A stretch of 64,000 nucleotides of DNA from Bimuria novae-zelandiae CBS 107.79 (lineage: Eukaryota; Ascomycota; Dothideomycetes; Pleosporales; Didymosphaeriaceae): NCBI GenBank assembly GCA_010015655.1, contig ML976668.1:596561-660560 (forward strand), written 5' to 3'. The first letter of the stretch is position 1. Each line of letters opens with the position of its first letter. Positions 1-11,091 of this stretch are shown here, piece after piece. A program made the translations under genes and the position numbers. A model generated the notes under the pieces. That model searched no databases. It was not told where the DNA came from and saw nothing but the letters and a program-made list of their open reading frames with translations.

Positions 1-1
1 G

Positions 2-868
2 ATTGTTTCCTCTCCCATCGACATCGCCAAGGCCAATGCAGTAGATATGGATGTTGACGAGATTGATTCTGAGCGCTTTGCGACTACTCCTTTGCTTCCA
101 CCCCTACTGGTCAAGACTCGGTTCGAAGCGGCGCCTCCAGAGTCACCTCTCCATTCACCGGAAATTGTTTCGGTTGATCCCATGCACTCTTTGGTGTCAA
201 CTCCCGTGGAAACACCTGCAACTCGCGCCTATCCCACCCCGCCACTTTCGACCAAGGCTTCAGTCGCATCCTTCAAGACGTCCCGTATGAGTCCGCTCGT
301 ACCCTCGAATGAGATTCCCTCACTCGCACTGGCTGATCCTGATGACAAGTGGGCCCTGGTTCTCGGCCACAACAACTTTACCATCCACCCGGAGCCATAC
401 GTGCCTGAAGTTTGCGATGCGGCCGCTCTCCGGCAATTGTTTGCTGATTGGGAACTAGCGCGCTGCAACTTCACCAAACACCAAGTGCGCATGGCTGAGC
501 ACAACGGTCCCACGTCAAAAGCCTATCTGCTATGTGAGAAGAAGTGGTCGGAGATCGACGCCCAGTGGAAAAAGAATCACGACCTGGCCAACTCGCGTGC
601 GATCGAAAAGGGTGCGGAACCAGAACCGACGTCGCCCATGGAACCTGCCCCACTCAGCAAGATGCCGACGCTAAACGACCCAAAGAGCGAAGGCAAGTTT
701 CCAAAACTAGGCGACGAGGACATTGTCGGCCCCATGGTCCAAATCGCCGCGTCACCACTTCTCCAGCGCACTCCACCGCGCAAGCGCGCCTTCTTCAAGT
801 TCCTCAGCGACCTCAAATTCCCAGCTGCATTTCTTGGCAGGTCGTCCACCGGAGCGCGCGGGCCATGA
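2..868 (+). CDS. 3' part of an unrecognised fungal protein
   Basis: The frame is open from base 2, upstream of the first in-window ATG (47), so the gene very probably begins before the window; it stops with TGA at 866-868. The visible part (about 288 codons) is rich in Pro, Ser and Thr in its first third. A more regular middle section follows, with WALVLGHNNF and a charged, helix-prone stretch ending KKWSEIDAQWKKN. The C-terminus is basic (TPPRKRAFFKFLSDLKF). No signal peptide, membrane segment or catalytic motif is visible. I do not recognise a family; low-complexity proteins of this kind are common in Pezizomycotina. Codon use and GC content match the neighbouring genes. Confidence is for the presence of a coding exon, not for function. 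Confidence 0.6.
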   Translation: MVSSPIDIAKANAVDMDVDEIDSERFATTPLLPPLLVKTRFEAAPPESPLHSPEIVSVDPMHSLVSTPVETPATRAYPTPPLSTKASVASFKTSRMSPLVPSNEIPSLALADPDDKWALVLGHNNFTIHPEPYVPEVCDAAALRQLFADWELARCNFTKHQVRMAEHNGPTSKAYLLCEKKWSEIDAQWKKNHDLANSRAIEKGAEPEPTSPMEPAPLSKMPTLNDPKSEGKFPKLGDEDIVGPMVQIAASPLLQRTPPRKRAFFKFLSDLKFPAAFLGRSSTGARGP

Positions 869-3668
869 ACGCAGCCCGGCCCATTCTCCCTGTCCATATT
901 TGTGTTCTATTAAGCTTCTATTCAGTGTTTGTAACAATACCCTTTCGCCGGCGGCTCACGAGGTACGACCTGCACGACCCTTGTCTTTGACAGCTCATTC
1001 GAGCCACGACCGCTCCTTATCACGAGTTTCCTTTGTCTACAAATACCACGGTTTTAGAGGGTTATCATTTGCAGACTGGTCCGGGTATGGATGCATCTCC
1101 TTCAGAGGGAGCAGTCTAGCATTTTTCACGACGAATGCATGGCCGAGCGAGCGTTACGGCATGTTCACGCAGCGACGTCACAAGGCTCATCAGTCAAAAG
1201 TCTTTTCCTTCTACAGCATATTGTATCTTGTTTAGTATCTAATCTCTTTTGGCTGCCTTTACGCAAGCAAAGTGAACAGCAAGAGATTCTGTCTTACTTC
1301 GGCGGCTATGCCCCTCGTCCTCGTCTGGGACTGTAGGGGTCAGCGCAGCCTGGGTCTGGAGGTGGGACGTTGAAGAGACCCAAATCCAAGCAGCTCAAAA
1401 AAGTAATAGTTTACATTGGCCTTTTTTGTATGACTATGTTAATCACCATGATGGGGTACATAGATCTGGACACAACACCTAATGGGTTAGGTGGCACGCT
1501 CGGGTGCGCGTAAGTGGGCGCGCCGTGGCCAGGTTCTGGAAGCAGAGCAAAAAGGCACAATAACGAATCCAAGTTTGAAAGCTGCCCGTCTCGGTCTTGA
1601 CTGCTTGTTCGGTGAGGTTTCGATAGCGTTGTCATTCCGCAAGATGGGTGGTGTGTGGGGCAAGCGAGCTGCCAGTGTAGAGCGACGCGGCAGTGACGTG
1701 TGATGGATGGCGTGGCGCTCAACAAGCGTACCTACGTGGGATGGCGCAGCACAGCACAGCACAGCACAGCACTGTAGAGTACAGCACGGCCGACTTCGTG
1801 TCAGTCCCATCTATCGCTTCCTACTGAGACAACATATGACTCGAGTTGCAGGTGCGCGTGGCATCTTCCCCTCACCTCGATTGTCAGTGTCTGTCAGTGT
1901 CAGTCGGCATGAGGTGCGGTTGCACGCCCCGCCCCTGCCAACGATGCCTTCTTCCTCACTCGACCGTGGCGTGCTTCGCCCGCGCGCCTGGGTTCGCTCG
2001 CTCACCAGTCAGGTCTCTGACGAGGGCGCGGTCGTCTACGCGATGCGGCGGATATAGACATATGGTGTGTTGTCTCAGGCGCTGACCGGTGTTGGGAGGG
2101 AGGGGTGCAGCAGTGATGGATCTTTGTGCGAGGGTGATGAAGCCGTGTGTGGAGGGGGCAGGCTGGATGGGGAAGGGAAGGCGTTACGGTGCAGGGCTGG
2201 ATGTGTACGAGGGCGGTGGCGGGGACACGTTGCCGTGCAGAGATGGCGAGTGGTGGATGAGATAACAACGCAAACGTTGCGCACGTGTGGTGTGTACGTC
2301 TACGGGCACGGCGACTTCACTTTTACGCTCTCCCCGGGGAATATGGATGGCGTATAGTCTCGGGGCGTGTATGCGTAAACCCCGTGTATAGCACCCGTTT
2401 GGTGCTCGAAAAGTATATAAACCCTAATTACCTAACCCAGCATGTCTCGAAAGTACCAGTACAAGTACAAGGTATGGGTCCCATGCCTTCATTACCTCAC
2501 AGGCTCTCGTTCTATCTATCTATGACACACATTAGTCTTCACGCGCGTCTACATGCCCACAACACAGCCTCCACCACCTAACAGACCCCCCAGCCCACCC
2601 TCGCACCGCATCCTCGCCTACACCCGTCCCTCCCACCCGGTATCCGTCTCGCGCTCTGCCCACCGACCAGCGGCGCCTGCCGTGTACCCAGGCTGAAACC
2701 CTCCCCACCATGCCCACCCCACCTTCTCTTGCAGCTATATGTAACTGTTGAGAAGCAGGGCCTGCCCCCTTCCCTCCCCCTCCGAATTTCCTGAGGGGCT
2801 GTGCTGCAGCAGGCGGGGAGACAGCAAGGGGCCGGGAGGTCGAAGCCGTTGGCGACGGTGGGGTGCAAACTGCCGAGCGCGATGGGATCGGGCTCACGAC
2901 CGGGTTCGGAGCATGTGAGGAGGGTGTCAGGCGTCGCGGTAGCGCACGAGCTGGGCGACCGCACCGTCTCGTGGTGTATTGGGTCGGGAGTTTAGGGTTG
3001 GAAATAGTACGGGCTGCATGGTGTGGTGGAAGCGAGGGGTTGTCACGGGTATAATATGTGCGTGTGTGTATGAGGTGCGGTGGGGGAGAGGGGAGTGGTT
3101 GGGCGAGAGGCGTAGTTGGAGGGAGGTGGGTGCGTGGAGGGTGTGGGAAAGTAAGCAGGTCGCCGACCTTTTGTTTTGGAGGGATCGCTCTGGTATAGCA
3201 ATGTATGGGATCTGCGGAGCTACTGTGGTGTTCTGGCTGTTGGAAATTAGTGTGAGTATTGCGTCTTCTACGCTGTGGCGGTGGTGCTTAGAACCCCCTA
3301 ATGGAGGGCTTTCTCGGTCGTGACTCGACCTGACCTGTCTACGTTGAATGTCTTGCTTGGCTATGCGGTGGGCTATGAGTTGGGGTCGGGTTGTAGAGTT
3401 GCCTACATGGACTTCGTCCATGTTAGGGAGTCCCCAGACTCCGGCAACTGCTGGTGCTGCCGATGATAGATCAACTTCGATCGACTTTATGTCTTAGGGA
3501 TAGTTGAGAGACTGACCGTAGGTAAATGGAGAAGTCTGTCAAGACCGTAAGACTTCAAGCCTGTAAGTCTTCAAGACTTTTAGGGGGCTTATTGTCATTG
3601 CGCTTCTCATTTCTCGGTCACTATCCTAGCGTTTGCTCTCCTGCTAGAAAGGCTTCCTCATTCGAAAA
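869..3668. other. Long intergenic region, no supported gene
   Basis: This 2.8-kb stretch has open frames on both strands, but none shows recognisable domains, consistent splice sites or fungal-gene character. It contains a CACAG microsatellite near 1746, GT/TG-rich purine stretches around 2070-2300 and 3000-3160, and a TATA-like element near 2410 followed by a short ATG frame at 2441 that quickly ends. The first few hundred bases are probably the 3' UTR of the upstream gene. Confidence 0.4.
1746..1773. repeat. CACAG/CAGCA microsatellite
   Basis: About five tandem copies of a 5-bp unit (CAGCA) occur in an otherwise unannotated intergenic region. A simple sequence repeat with no visible function. 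Confidence 0.8.
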
Positions 3669-4872
3669 CTAATGCTCGTCCTCACTCTCGACTGTATTCA
3701 ACCTCTCCAACTCCTTGACCAACCGGTCAGCTTCATCATCGCTGTCTCCTTCCTCAATGTCATCCTCATCATCCTCGTCAGGATCATGATCCTCATCCGA
3801 GCTCCGATCACCATCCCACTCACCCTCCTCCACCGCAAACGCAACCTCCACCGCAAACGCAACTTCCACCTCCTGCAACCCATACAACACCTCCGCATTC
3901 CTCACCCGATGGAACAAGCAAGCCCCACACCACTCAACGCCCCAAAAGGATTGAGCTCCACAAGCTGCACCTCCCCTCCCTCCTTCACAACAACATCAAA
4001 GCTGAACCCATACTTATACAGCATCTCCCGAATCGCCGCACTCAATTCCTTCTCCGCAAACTCCACAATCTTTCTAAGAAGAAACTGGCACTCATCCAGC
4101 AGCTTTCCCGCCGTAGCCTCAACCCCCAAGCCCGCCCACGGTCTCAACAAAGCCTCGCACCAGCGATACTGACTCACCGCACTAGCCCTCCACTCCCTCC
4201 CACCCCTCGCCACCGGCGGCGGCACAAAACCCTAAGCTCTCTCTTCGTATCCATACCCCCATCCCACCTACTGACCACCAGCCCAACATCGACCTCTCTC
4301 CCCTCCTTCCCCGCGTGCTCAATCTTATTCTGCAGACCCCCATACGCCCGCATACTACTCCCCAATCTGAGTACAACATCGCGGAGTGACCTACACACCA
4401 CCGGGCTCAGTGCCGCATCTTTCGGACTCGCCTGCGCGAGGCGGCCGAACCATTTCGTTCCCTCGCCCCTGCCAGCATCGAGGAACGCGGTAAGCGCTTT
4501 CCCAGCGGAAGAGCATGTCCACACCTCGATGACATACTCGAGTAACGCTTTTCGTGTCTTTCCCGTAGCCACCCACACACTCTGGCATCGCTGTAGATCT
4601 TGCACGACGAAGCTGGGTATGCTAGAGATAAAGGTGTCGCGGGAGAGAGAGAGGCCCTGGCTGAGCGCGATGAGCGGGCGCCATAGTGTGTAGGCGTACG
4701 GGTCCCACGGAGGCGCTTCGTGCGTGAAGCCGGGGCGTTCGGGGATGACAGAGAGGATCTCTTCGCGCGTGTGGAACGCGATGTTAAAACGGGTGGATCG
4801 CGAGGCGCCGTGATGTGTTATCTCTGCGATGTCGGCGGCGATCTCGTGGAAAGGGATGGTGCGGAGGCGCAT
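3669..4872 (-). pseudogene. D123/Cdc123-like gene with two single-base frameshifts
   Basis: Three minus-strand frames read in order as one D123-like protein of about 400 residues. The N-terminal frame starts at ATG 4872 and contains WFGRLAQASPKDA, like the SPKDA motif of the ATP-grasp-type D123 family; it ends with RELRV, where the family has an EFRVFV-like segment. The next frame continues as VPPPVARGGREWRA, then SQYRW, then VQLVELNPFGALSG (family motif DxNPF). The third frame gives FHRVRNAEVLYGL and an Asp/Glu-rich tail to TAG 3669-3671. Each junction is explained by one missing T (coding strand) in a T-run, near 4226-4229 and near 3913-3917. No GT-AG intron fits either junction. Cdc123 is an assembly chaperone of eIF2; members this divergent may do something else. 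Either a recent pseudogene or two homopolymer sequencing errors. Confidence 0.55.
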
Positions 4873-5502
4873 GGTGGACGCGGTATGGGTGGGATGTTGT
4901 GAGCTGGACTGGTCACTTGTAGGTTGGAAGTGATAGGAAGCTCGAAGTGAGAGGATCTGTGTAGAAGGGACAATGGGAGGCAGAAACTGCCTGCCTCAAC
5001 AGTGTGTGAAGTGTGGGTAAGCGCTGTGCCTGCACTGCTCTTGCCTCAAATTCTGTACCGTGGTAAGCGGGAACTTGCCCAAGCTCTTTTATCCTTCACA
5101 TTTGATAGAGGTGCCGGCCGCAACCATAAAATTGTCTCAATGGTACAAACGAGAAGATAATGTAGTATAGTGACTGTCATTGCAATCGAAACAGTATAGT
5201 CGTATCCTTAGCCACAGCACTGAAGCCGGCCATCGTCTCTATATGCGAACCAATGAACCCCAAATGATATCACAGAACTGCGCAAGACCCATCAAGCCTC
5301 GAAAAAGAACGCCCGCCAAAGAATGTCTCTTGGACGCCGGATAGCCAAAACATAGAAAGAATCCAAAACAGTGACGAAGCAAAAAGAAAGCGCACAGAAA
5401 TACAGAAATGACTGCAAACAGTCCACTAGTGCCTTGCATATCGCGAGGTAACACAGCGTACCCACGGCAAAGCGTAGTATTCAAACACGTAGTCAAACAT
5501 GA
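4873..5502. other. Intergenic region
   Basis: About 630 bp upstream of the D123-like gene and downstream of the TCP11-family gene, whose stop codon is at 5503-5505. It should contain the promoter of the former and the 3' UTR of the latter. No RNA gene, repeat or conserved frame is visible. Confidence 0.4.
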
Positions 5503-8394
5503 TCAGTCGGACGAACTGCCAGCCGATGCCTCTGACTCTACGCTGGAGCTCCTCTCTAGTTCCAAGCCCTCAGCACCAAGTCTTTCCAGCTCGTCGGCAA
5601 TCTCCTCATACCATTGGCCATGTGCCTTGCGGTCAACATTGCTGACTTTGTTGAGCTGCTCACAGATATCGCCAACCTGCGACACGAACTCAGGGAGACC
5701 AGTTGTGGCAAGACTCTCGGTGGCCGTACTTGCGGCTTTGACCCTTTCGCCTGAGCTGCTAGCAGACACGCGGTTGAAGATGTGCGTTTTCAGGCGTTGG
5801 AAAAGGACTTTCGTAACAGGGTCCGAGAGTCTGCCTGAGTCGGCTTGGGTGAGAAGGCGGGTAACGATCGAGGCTAGCTGAGCACGGGTGGAGGGTGGCA
5901 TGGCGTGCGATGACTCGAGCAGAGAAGAGATCTTGGACGGCGTTGTGGGGTCTTTCAGATAACCCTCTTTCAGTGCCTCCCACATACGGTTCGCTTCGTT
6001 CTTCCACTGAGAGCGAACATCTCGCTTGAGAAGATTTTTGGCCGTAAGCAAGATGCCGCCAATGGTCGTGATGCGAAGAGCTTCTTCACGGATGCGAGCG
6101 ATGCGGGCCCGGTCGAGCTCCAGCGTTTCTGGCAGTTCAGCGTCTTTGAGTGGCGGTGTAGCAATAGCAAGGTCGATTAAGCCACGAGCGTAGATCTTTT
6201 GATGAGTAGGTCGATTCATGGGAAGCAGTTCGTTCCACGGATCGCGTCTGTCGGCTTCTGTATGCATGTTGACTGCTGCATTTCGCCACCAACGTCGCGT
6301 CCTCTTCAAAGTGATCCTGCCTTTCTCTAGGTCTTCGGCAAATTCACGTTGCTCGTACGTTGGAGCCTCCTTGATCAGAATCGGAGCTGATTGCATAAGA
6401 AGGAAGTTGGAGTAGTCCAGCGAGAGGAGGTCGATCGTGTGGAGAAGCTTGAACAACTTCTCAATCATCTCAGGCAATGCTCCTTCTTCTTGCAGCTCGT
6501 CCGCTAGAGCCTTGACCTCGGCATCCCGGAAGGGCGCGCAAAGTTTCGGGAGGATGTTCGCAATGAAGCCGAAAAACTTTGCATATGAGAACGTACCCTG
6601 TTTGGCCTGTTGACTGACGAGCTCGACATCCAGGGTCTCCGATATCAGCGTATACATGGTGTTGCCGGGTTTCAAGAGACGCAAAAGTTTCGCGCGGATG
6701 TTGTCGGCCATGGCCACAGTCCACATTGCTCCTTCTCCATTCTCGAAGCCGCGCCGCATAGCATCGCAGAGCTCGCGGTTCAGCGCATCCCGTAGATCGG
6801 CTGTTGGAGAAGCATCAACCCGGTACTCTTTGTCAACAGATAATTCATGGACCAAAATCCGATTGGTAGGAATGACAGTGAAGAGCTTCGAAAGCGAATT
6901 GGCTTGGTGTCCCTCAGACGGCTGTGGACCGCTCGAAGCAGCAAGCTGTGATGCTGCCTCTGTCTGCTCTTCCGCAATAGGAGAAGCCGGTGTGGGTGAA
7001 GCGACGCGTGGGCGTGCAACTTCACCGCTAGGACCTTTCTTAGGCCGCGCTCGCCTAGACTCACGGATGGCCTTCCTGATGAGGTGCAAGGCTCGATCGG
7101 GACCCGCAAGTCGCTTGATCTTGCTCAGCAAAATCGCTTGGTTATCCCGAATGCCGCTTTTGTACTCTTCCGCCACGACTTCGATCGTCTCATCCTTGAC
7201 GCTCTGCCAGATCGCATCAAGGCTCACAAATGAAGCCACCATGGTTTCGATCAACGCGGACGAGTCGCGCGCCTTCCAAAGGTTGAAGGCCGTCATGAAT
7301 GTACCGTGGGCGAGTGCGACCGTCTCGAGGCGGGTGGGCGATGGTGTGTAGTAGTTGAAGGTTGTGAGTTTGCTGAGCGCGGCCTCAAAGCATATAATCA
7401 AGTCTTTGGCCTTCTGGATGAGATCCTGCTCTTGGTCGCCGTCTCGGCTGAGGACGTGTGTAGGATGTCCTAGGATCAGGTAGGCAGCCAGAAATGTCCG
7501 CACCGCTGCGCTGCGTGAGGCGGCATCTTCGTCAGCAAGTAGGCCGAAAAGGGTCATAATCTGTTCTGTAGCTGCCAGCACCTTTTCCTCGTTCAGCAGA
7601 GCAGTCACCTCCTCAAAACCGTTGTCGTGGACCCTGTCGATGGACAACCCGAAGGCCAACCAAGCGTCCACGACGTTCTTTCTAGCTCTGGCTCTCCAAG
7701 CGGCTTGGATGCGCTTCGCAGCATCTTCGGGGCTGACCGGGGTACGTATTGCGATCTTCTTCGCGTCAGCAGGGGGCGAGCTGGCGGTCCTGGGCCGGCG
7801 ACCGTTGTTGCGCTGATACTCCAGCCTCCTCTTCTCGGCTTCGGCGAGCCTGTCTTCCATTTCCTGGCGATATCTCCGTTCTTCGGCTGCCTTGCGCTCT
7901 TTCATGTCCTCTGCGACCTTCTTTGCGCGCCGGACTTCTTCGGCACATGCTGCAGCTACTTGTGCCAGGTGGCGTTCGCGGGCCTGCTTCGCTGCCAACG
8001 CCCGCTCCTCACTGTTGGTGCCTCTGGGCGTGGCCTTGGCCAACGCAGCTCTCTGGCGCACCTGCTCCGCGTGAGCAGCCCGGTCTGCCAATCTTGCCTT
8101 GCGGGTTTCGATGATGGAGGCGCGTCGTAAGTGCTGGGCTATGTGGTGCGTCTGGGGCCTGCTGCTACGGAACGAGCGGGTCGACGTATGCGAATGCGTG
8201 GAGGATATCGAGTTGCGGCGGGAAGACGTCGCAGAGGACTTCCGGCGATTGTTCGAAGCGCGGTAGAAACGGGCGGCGATGCGCGGAGGAGGAGAGAATG
8301 GCTGGCTGCTTTCGGCCATGTCGGGCTCTTCTGGTATGTCGTCGTGGGGAAGCTGGCTCAAGTCGAGCTCGGGGTCTGAAAACGAGCCGTCCAT
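5503..8394 (-). CDS. TCP11-family protein (Sok1-like)
   Basis: A single uninterrupted frame of 963 residues. The first ~95 residues are Ser/Arg-rich and low complexity. Residues ~95-210 are a strongly charged coiled-coil (many Lys, Glu, Arg, Ala). An IQ-like motif, AAKRIQAAWRARAR, lies at ~225-240. From about residue 500 the sequence is helical and matches the T-complex protein 11 family: FGFIANILPKLCAPFRD, SLDYSNFLLMQSAPILI, then the typical YEQREFAEDL and TRRWWRN near residues 670-705. In yeast, Sok1 of this family acts as a suppressor in cAMP/PKA signalling; the role here is inferred from the family only. The C-terminus is acidic and Ser-rich. ATG 8392-8394 is the first Met of the frame and is followed by an acidic N-terminus, a plausible start. 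No introns are needed. Confidence 0.85.
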   Translation of the reverse strand: MDGSFSDPELDLSQLPHDDIPEEPDMAESSQPFSPPPRIAARFYRASNNRRKSSATSSRRNSISSTHSHTSTRSFRSSRPQTHHIAQHLRRASIIETRKARLADRAAHAEQVRQRAALAKATPRGTNSEERALAAKQARERHLAQVAAACAEEVRRAKKVAEDMKERKAAEERRYRQEMEDRLAEAEKRRLEYQRNNGRRPRTASSPPADAKKIAIRTPVSPEDAAKRIQAAWRARARKNVVDAWLAFGLSIDRVHDNGFEEVTALLNEEKVLAATEQIMTLFGLLADEDAASRSAAVRTFLAAYLILGHPTHVLSRDGDQEQDLIQKAKDLIICFEAALSKLTTFNYYTPSPTRLETVALAHGTFMTAFNLWKARDSSALIETMVASFVSLDAIWQSVKDETIEVVAEEYKSGIRDNQAILLSKIKRLAGPDRALHLIRKAIRESRRARPKKGPSGEVARPRVASPTPASPIAEEQTEAASQLAASSGPQPSEGHQANSLSKLFTVIPTNRILVHELSVDKEYRVDASPTADLRDALNRELCDAMRRGFENGEGAMWTVAMADNIRAKLLRLLKPGNTMYTLISETLDVELVSQQAKQGTFSYAKFFGFIANILPKLCAPFRDAEVKALADELQEEGALPEMIEKLFKLLHTIDLLSLDYSNFLLMQSAPILIKEAPTYEQREFAEDLEKGRITLKRTRRWWRNAAVNMHTEADRRDPWNELLPMNRPTHQKIYARGLIDLAIATPPLKDAELPETLELDRARIARIREEALRITTIGGILLTAKNLLKRDVRSQWKNEANRMWEALKEGYLKDPTTPSKISSLLESSHAMPPSTRAQLASIVTRLLTQADSGRLSDPVTKVLFQRLKTHIFNRVSASSSGERVKAASTATESLATTGLPEFVSQVGDICEQLNKVSNVDRKAHGQWYEEIADELERLGAEGLELERSSSVESEASAGSSSD

Positions 8395-9677
8395 GGCGAG
8401 AGCGAAGTTTAAGAGTCGCGCGAGTGTGTCGGAGGAGGTGTACTGTAGCAGCCCTGTAGAAGAATCTCCAATTCAGTCGAGCGTGATGATGGGTATCCTG
8501 GAGCAGCAGACTGAAACAAAGCACGGTCGTCGCACGTCACGTCGGGTTATCTGCGTCCGCAAGCAGGCGAGCAAGTGAGGCACAGGAAGAATAGGGGAAC
8601 GAGAGAAAGGACCCGATGCGCGGCATGAGGTGAAGGAGGATGACAAAAGCAACAGCACGTGAGGGGTTGGTGGCTGGGGTGGGGGGGGGGGGGGGGTCCT
8701 GCACCTGCCTCTTGGGCAGCGAAGGCTGCACGAGCTAGTGAGAGAGATGACATGCACCCGCCCCAGGAAGCGCAAAGAAGGCGATCGACATCGTTCCCGC
8801 GTCTGCTATTTTCAGCCTTACGCACCAACAGTGTGATGATCTCGTCCAGCCTCTGCACCACGCCGCACTGCATCTTCGGACTTTTTCCAGAGCCGCATCT
8901 TCGAGCCAAACCTCGTCACATGCTGACTCGGTCAAAACACCTCGAAACGCATCCGCACCCCTTCCGTCATCTTAGCATTATTGCACCATCTGTGCAGATA
9001 TCGTGCACGTCCGTCTGCTGATGAATCTTGTTCCCGGCGTCCGAAAGCATTGACGAGGGCATACCACTGCAAAATCCTGTGTTTGCTTTATCAGCTCCGA
9101 AAGCCACGGCGAAGGGAGGAGTCTTTCATCTTAGCCAAAGTTTCGTGACAATTAACAAAAGATGACGCATAGGCTGCGTAGTCATGAGTGAGTACGATCT
9201 GAACAACCGCTTACATACAACGACGTGAATCATTCTAATCATTAAAAGTCATTACCGTGATTCTCGCATGTTCTTCCTAAGTATTTGCCTCCACGATGAC
9301 CAAAATCCAGCCGGTACCTGGACTTGCTTGCATGATTTGGAAATGTCGTCAACGAAGTATCGGCACAAGAAAACCTGCCAATGCTGTGCATCCCCATCCA
9401 GTTACATGTACCTCCCAACCATTTTGAGCGAGCACATCGTTCCTGACATGCCAGATTCGAGAGCCATACGTTTTTCTTTATCGTCCCCAACCATCTGAAT
9501 TGATAATGCAACCTAGCTATACTACTCAACCCTTTTTGTTCTAACAGCCTGATAAAAAAGGAACGCTCTCTGTAGCAGCGTCTAAGGTGTGTCTGTATCT
9601 ACCTACTACAGGGAGCTTCGACACTAAAATTTTCACTTACTATAAATGAAATTAATCGCACAGTAAAAAGAATGCAA
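8395..9677. other. Intergenic region upstream of the TCP11-family gene
   Basis: This 1.3-kb region contains the promoter of the TCP11-family gene, a run of 16 G at 8681-8696, and AT-richer sequence from 9100 to the tRNA. No frame with domain character is seen on either strand. Confidence 0.4.
8681..8696. repeat. Poly-G tract of 16
   Basis: An unbroken run of 16 G follows further G-rich sequence (TGGCTGGGGT). Its length in the assembly is likely to be unreliable. Confidence 0.85.
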
Positions 9678-9751
9678 CTCCCCCGCGTGGGCTCGAACCA
9701 CGAACCTCCTGATTAACAGTCAGACGCGCTAGCCAATTGCGCCACGGAGGA
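9678..9751 (-). tRNA. tRNA-Asn (anticodon GTT)
   Basis: On the minus strand a 74-nt cloverleaf folds without an intron. The acceptor stem pairs TCCTCCG with CGGGGGA, followed by discriminator G. The D-arm contains GGCGCAATTGGCTAGCGCG. The anticodon loop is CTGTTAA with anticodon GTT. The T-loop contains GTTCGAGCC with a pairing stem. CCA is not encoded, as expected for a nuclear gene. A T-rich run follows about 25 bases beyond the 3' end on the minus strand, as Pol III genes have. Confidence 0.95.
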
Positions 9752-10489
9752 AAATCCAGTTTTTGTTCGGATAACAAAATCGAGTAGTTTTTTAATTATA
9801 TACAGCGAGTTGTGAGACGGCAGATACAATCTTAGGTTGATGGGAAGAAGGGATAACGCTGTGCGGCATTTGTGGGAAACGGGAACGCACGGGGAAAGGC
9901 TGATTGGAAGGAAGCGAGTGGTAAGTGCGTGGGGCCGGGCGGGGCGAGTTTGTACGTCGCGCACCTGAGAGCTAGTGCATAGAACGAACTACCCTCTGCA
10001 TAACATAACAGACTCACAGGTAATAATCAGATGAGCACGATACAGTAGAAATCCTAAGACTAGAAAGGAGTGATATATTCCAAAAAATTGGCTTTGAACG
10101 CTGTATTGCACGTATACAGAGCAAGTTTTGTTACTGTTTCAAGTCCGGAGAAAGCCACCCACCGCATTTTCTACCAGAGAAACTACAATATTTGGCACGG
10201 ATTTGAATTTATATTCTACTAGATTGATTACATACGGTATTGTCAAAGCCCAGGTAGAAGTGCGATAGAATGCTCAGGCGTGTTTTGCCAATTACGCAAT
10301 GGGATATCTGCCCGGCATAGATTCTACCTGCCACGCTTCCATGCTTTAAATGGGTCTATCCAGGTAATTCAGAGATACAACCGGGTGAACTTCTCTCACG
10401 CCGGTTGAGATAACGCCCTATCTCCACTTCTTCCCATTGTGATGGTATCGTCGGGAAGGCTTCCAGGTCTGTGTTCATTCTCGATGACT
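9752..10489. other. Intergenic region
   Basis: About 740 bp between tRNA-Asn and the stop of the Dabb gene. It contains AT-rich sequence and no convincing frame. No known motif recognised. Confidence 0.4.
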
Positions 10490-11091
10490 CTACAGCCCCG
10501 TCACAGTCCGCAGAAACACGCCATCTTGGAAGTCGAAGACGACCGCTTTCTCTATAAACGGGCCTGCAGTTTTTTTGAAAGCATCGTGGGCAGGGTCTTG
10601 GTTAACGTAGTAATCGCGATCTTCGTTGGAGGAAAATTGGACGACGTATCCGTGGGTGAGACCCTCCTGTTCAGAGTATCAATAAGCTGTCACAGAGACA
10701 CAGTACAGGTAGATTCAGTACCTGCAGACCCTCGGGCGAGTTGCCCTTGCCGCCAGTTATCGACTTGATGTATGGTGCTCCTGTAGTAGGATGCAAGCAT
10801 GACTTTTCGAGACCGAGCATTTGTAGCGTGATCTGATCGAAGTTCAGCACATTCTCTGCGTTTGCGGGGTTGGATTCTTACGTCTTTGAGATTGCCAGGT
10901 GTCACATTGTCATGGAATTTGAACAAGACGATGTGTGTCGTCGACGGTGAAGCAGCAACTTGCGGGTTTCTATCAAATGACGAGGTGTGCAAGATTGAGC
11001 CGAAGGTGCTCGTGCGCGCATGTGTGAGGAGGAAGATGAAGAGGGCGAGGAGGCCCAGTGCGGCGCCCACAAGAGAGCGGCTCCTGAACAT
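10490..11091 (-). CDS. Membrane-anchored stress-responsive A/B-barrel (Dabb) protein
   Basis: Three exons on the minus strand (11091-10882, 10832-10722, 10666-10490) join in frame to 165 residues. Introns are 49 and 55 nt with GTAAGA/CAG and GTACTG/CAG borders. The mature part is a classic Dabb domain: HIVLFKF at the start of strand 1, SCLHPTTGAPYIKSITGG, NSPEGLQ, then GLTHGYVVQF, RDYYVNQDPAH and the C-terminal VVFDFQDGVF. An N-terminal hydrophobic segment (LVGAALGLLALFIFLL, residues ~7-22) suggests a signal anchor, which is unusual for a domain that is mostly cytosolic. An in-frame ATG 30 nt upstream (11121) could extend the N-terminus by 10 residues. Dabb proteins are small ferredoxin-like dimers; some are enzymes (olivetolic acid cyclase), most have unknown function. 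The substrate here is unknown. Confidence 0.8.

Noticed and set aside
2441..2545. Possible short gene starting MSRKYQYKYK after a TATA-like box
   Set aside because: After any plausible splice the frame ends within a few codons; no family match.
2925..3000. tRNA-like stretch on the minus strand (GTGCGGTCGCCCAGCTCG)
   Set aside because: A D-arm-like string is present, but no T-loop (GTTCGAA-type) or pairing acceptor stem is found at the right distance.
9240..9530. Overlapping open frames left of tRNA-Asn on both strands
   Set aside because: Neither shows domain character, splice sites or a plausible promoter.
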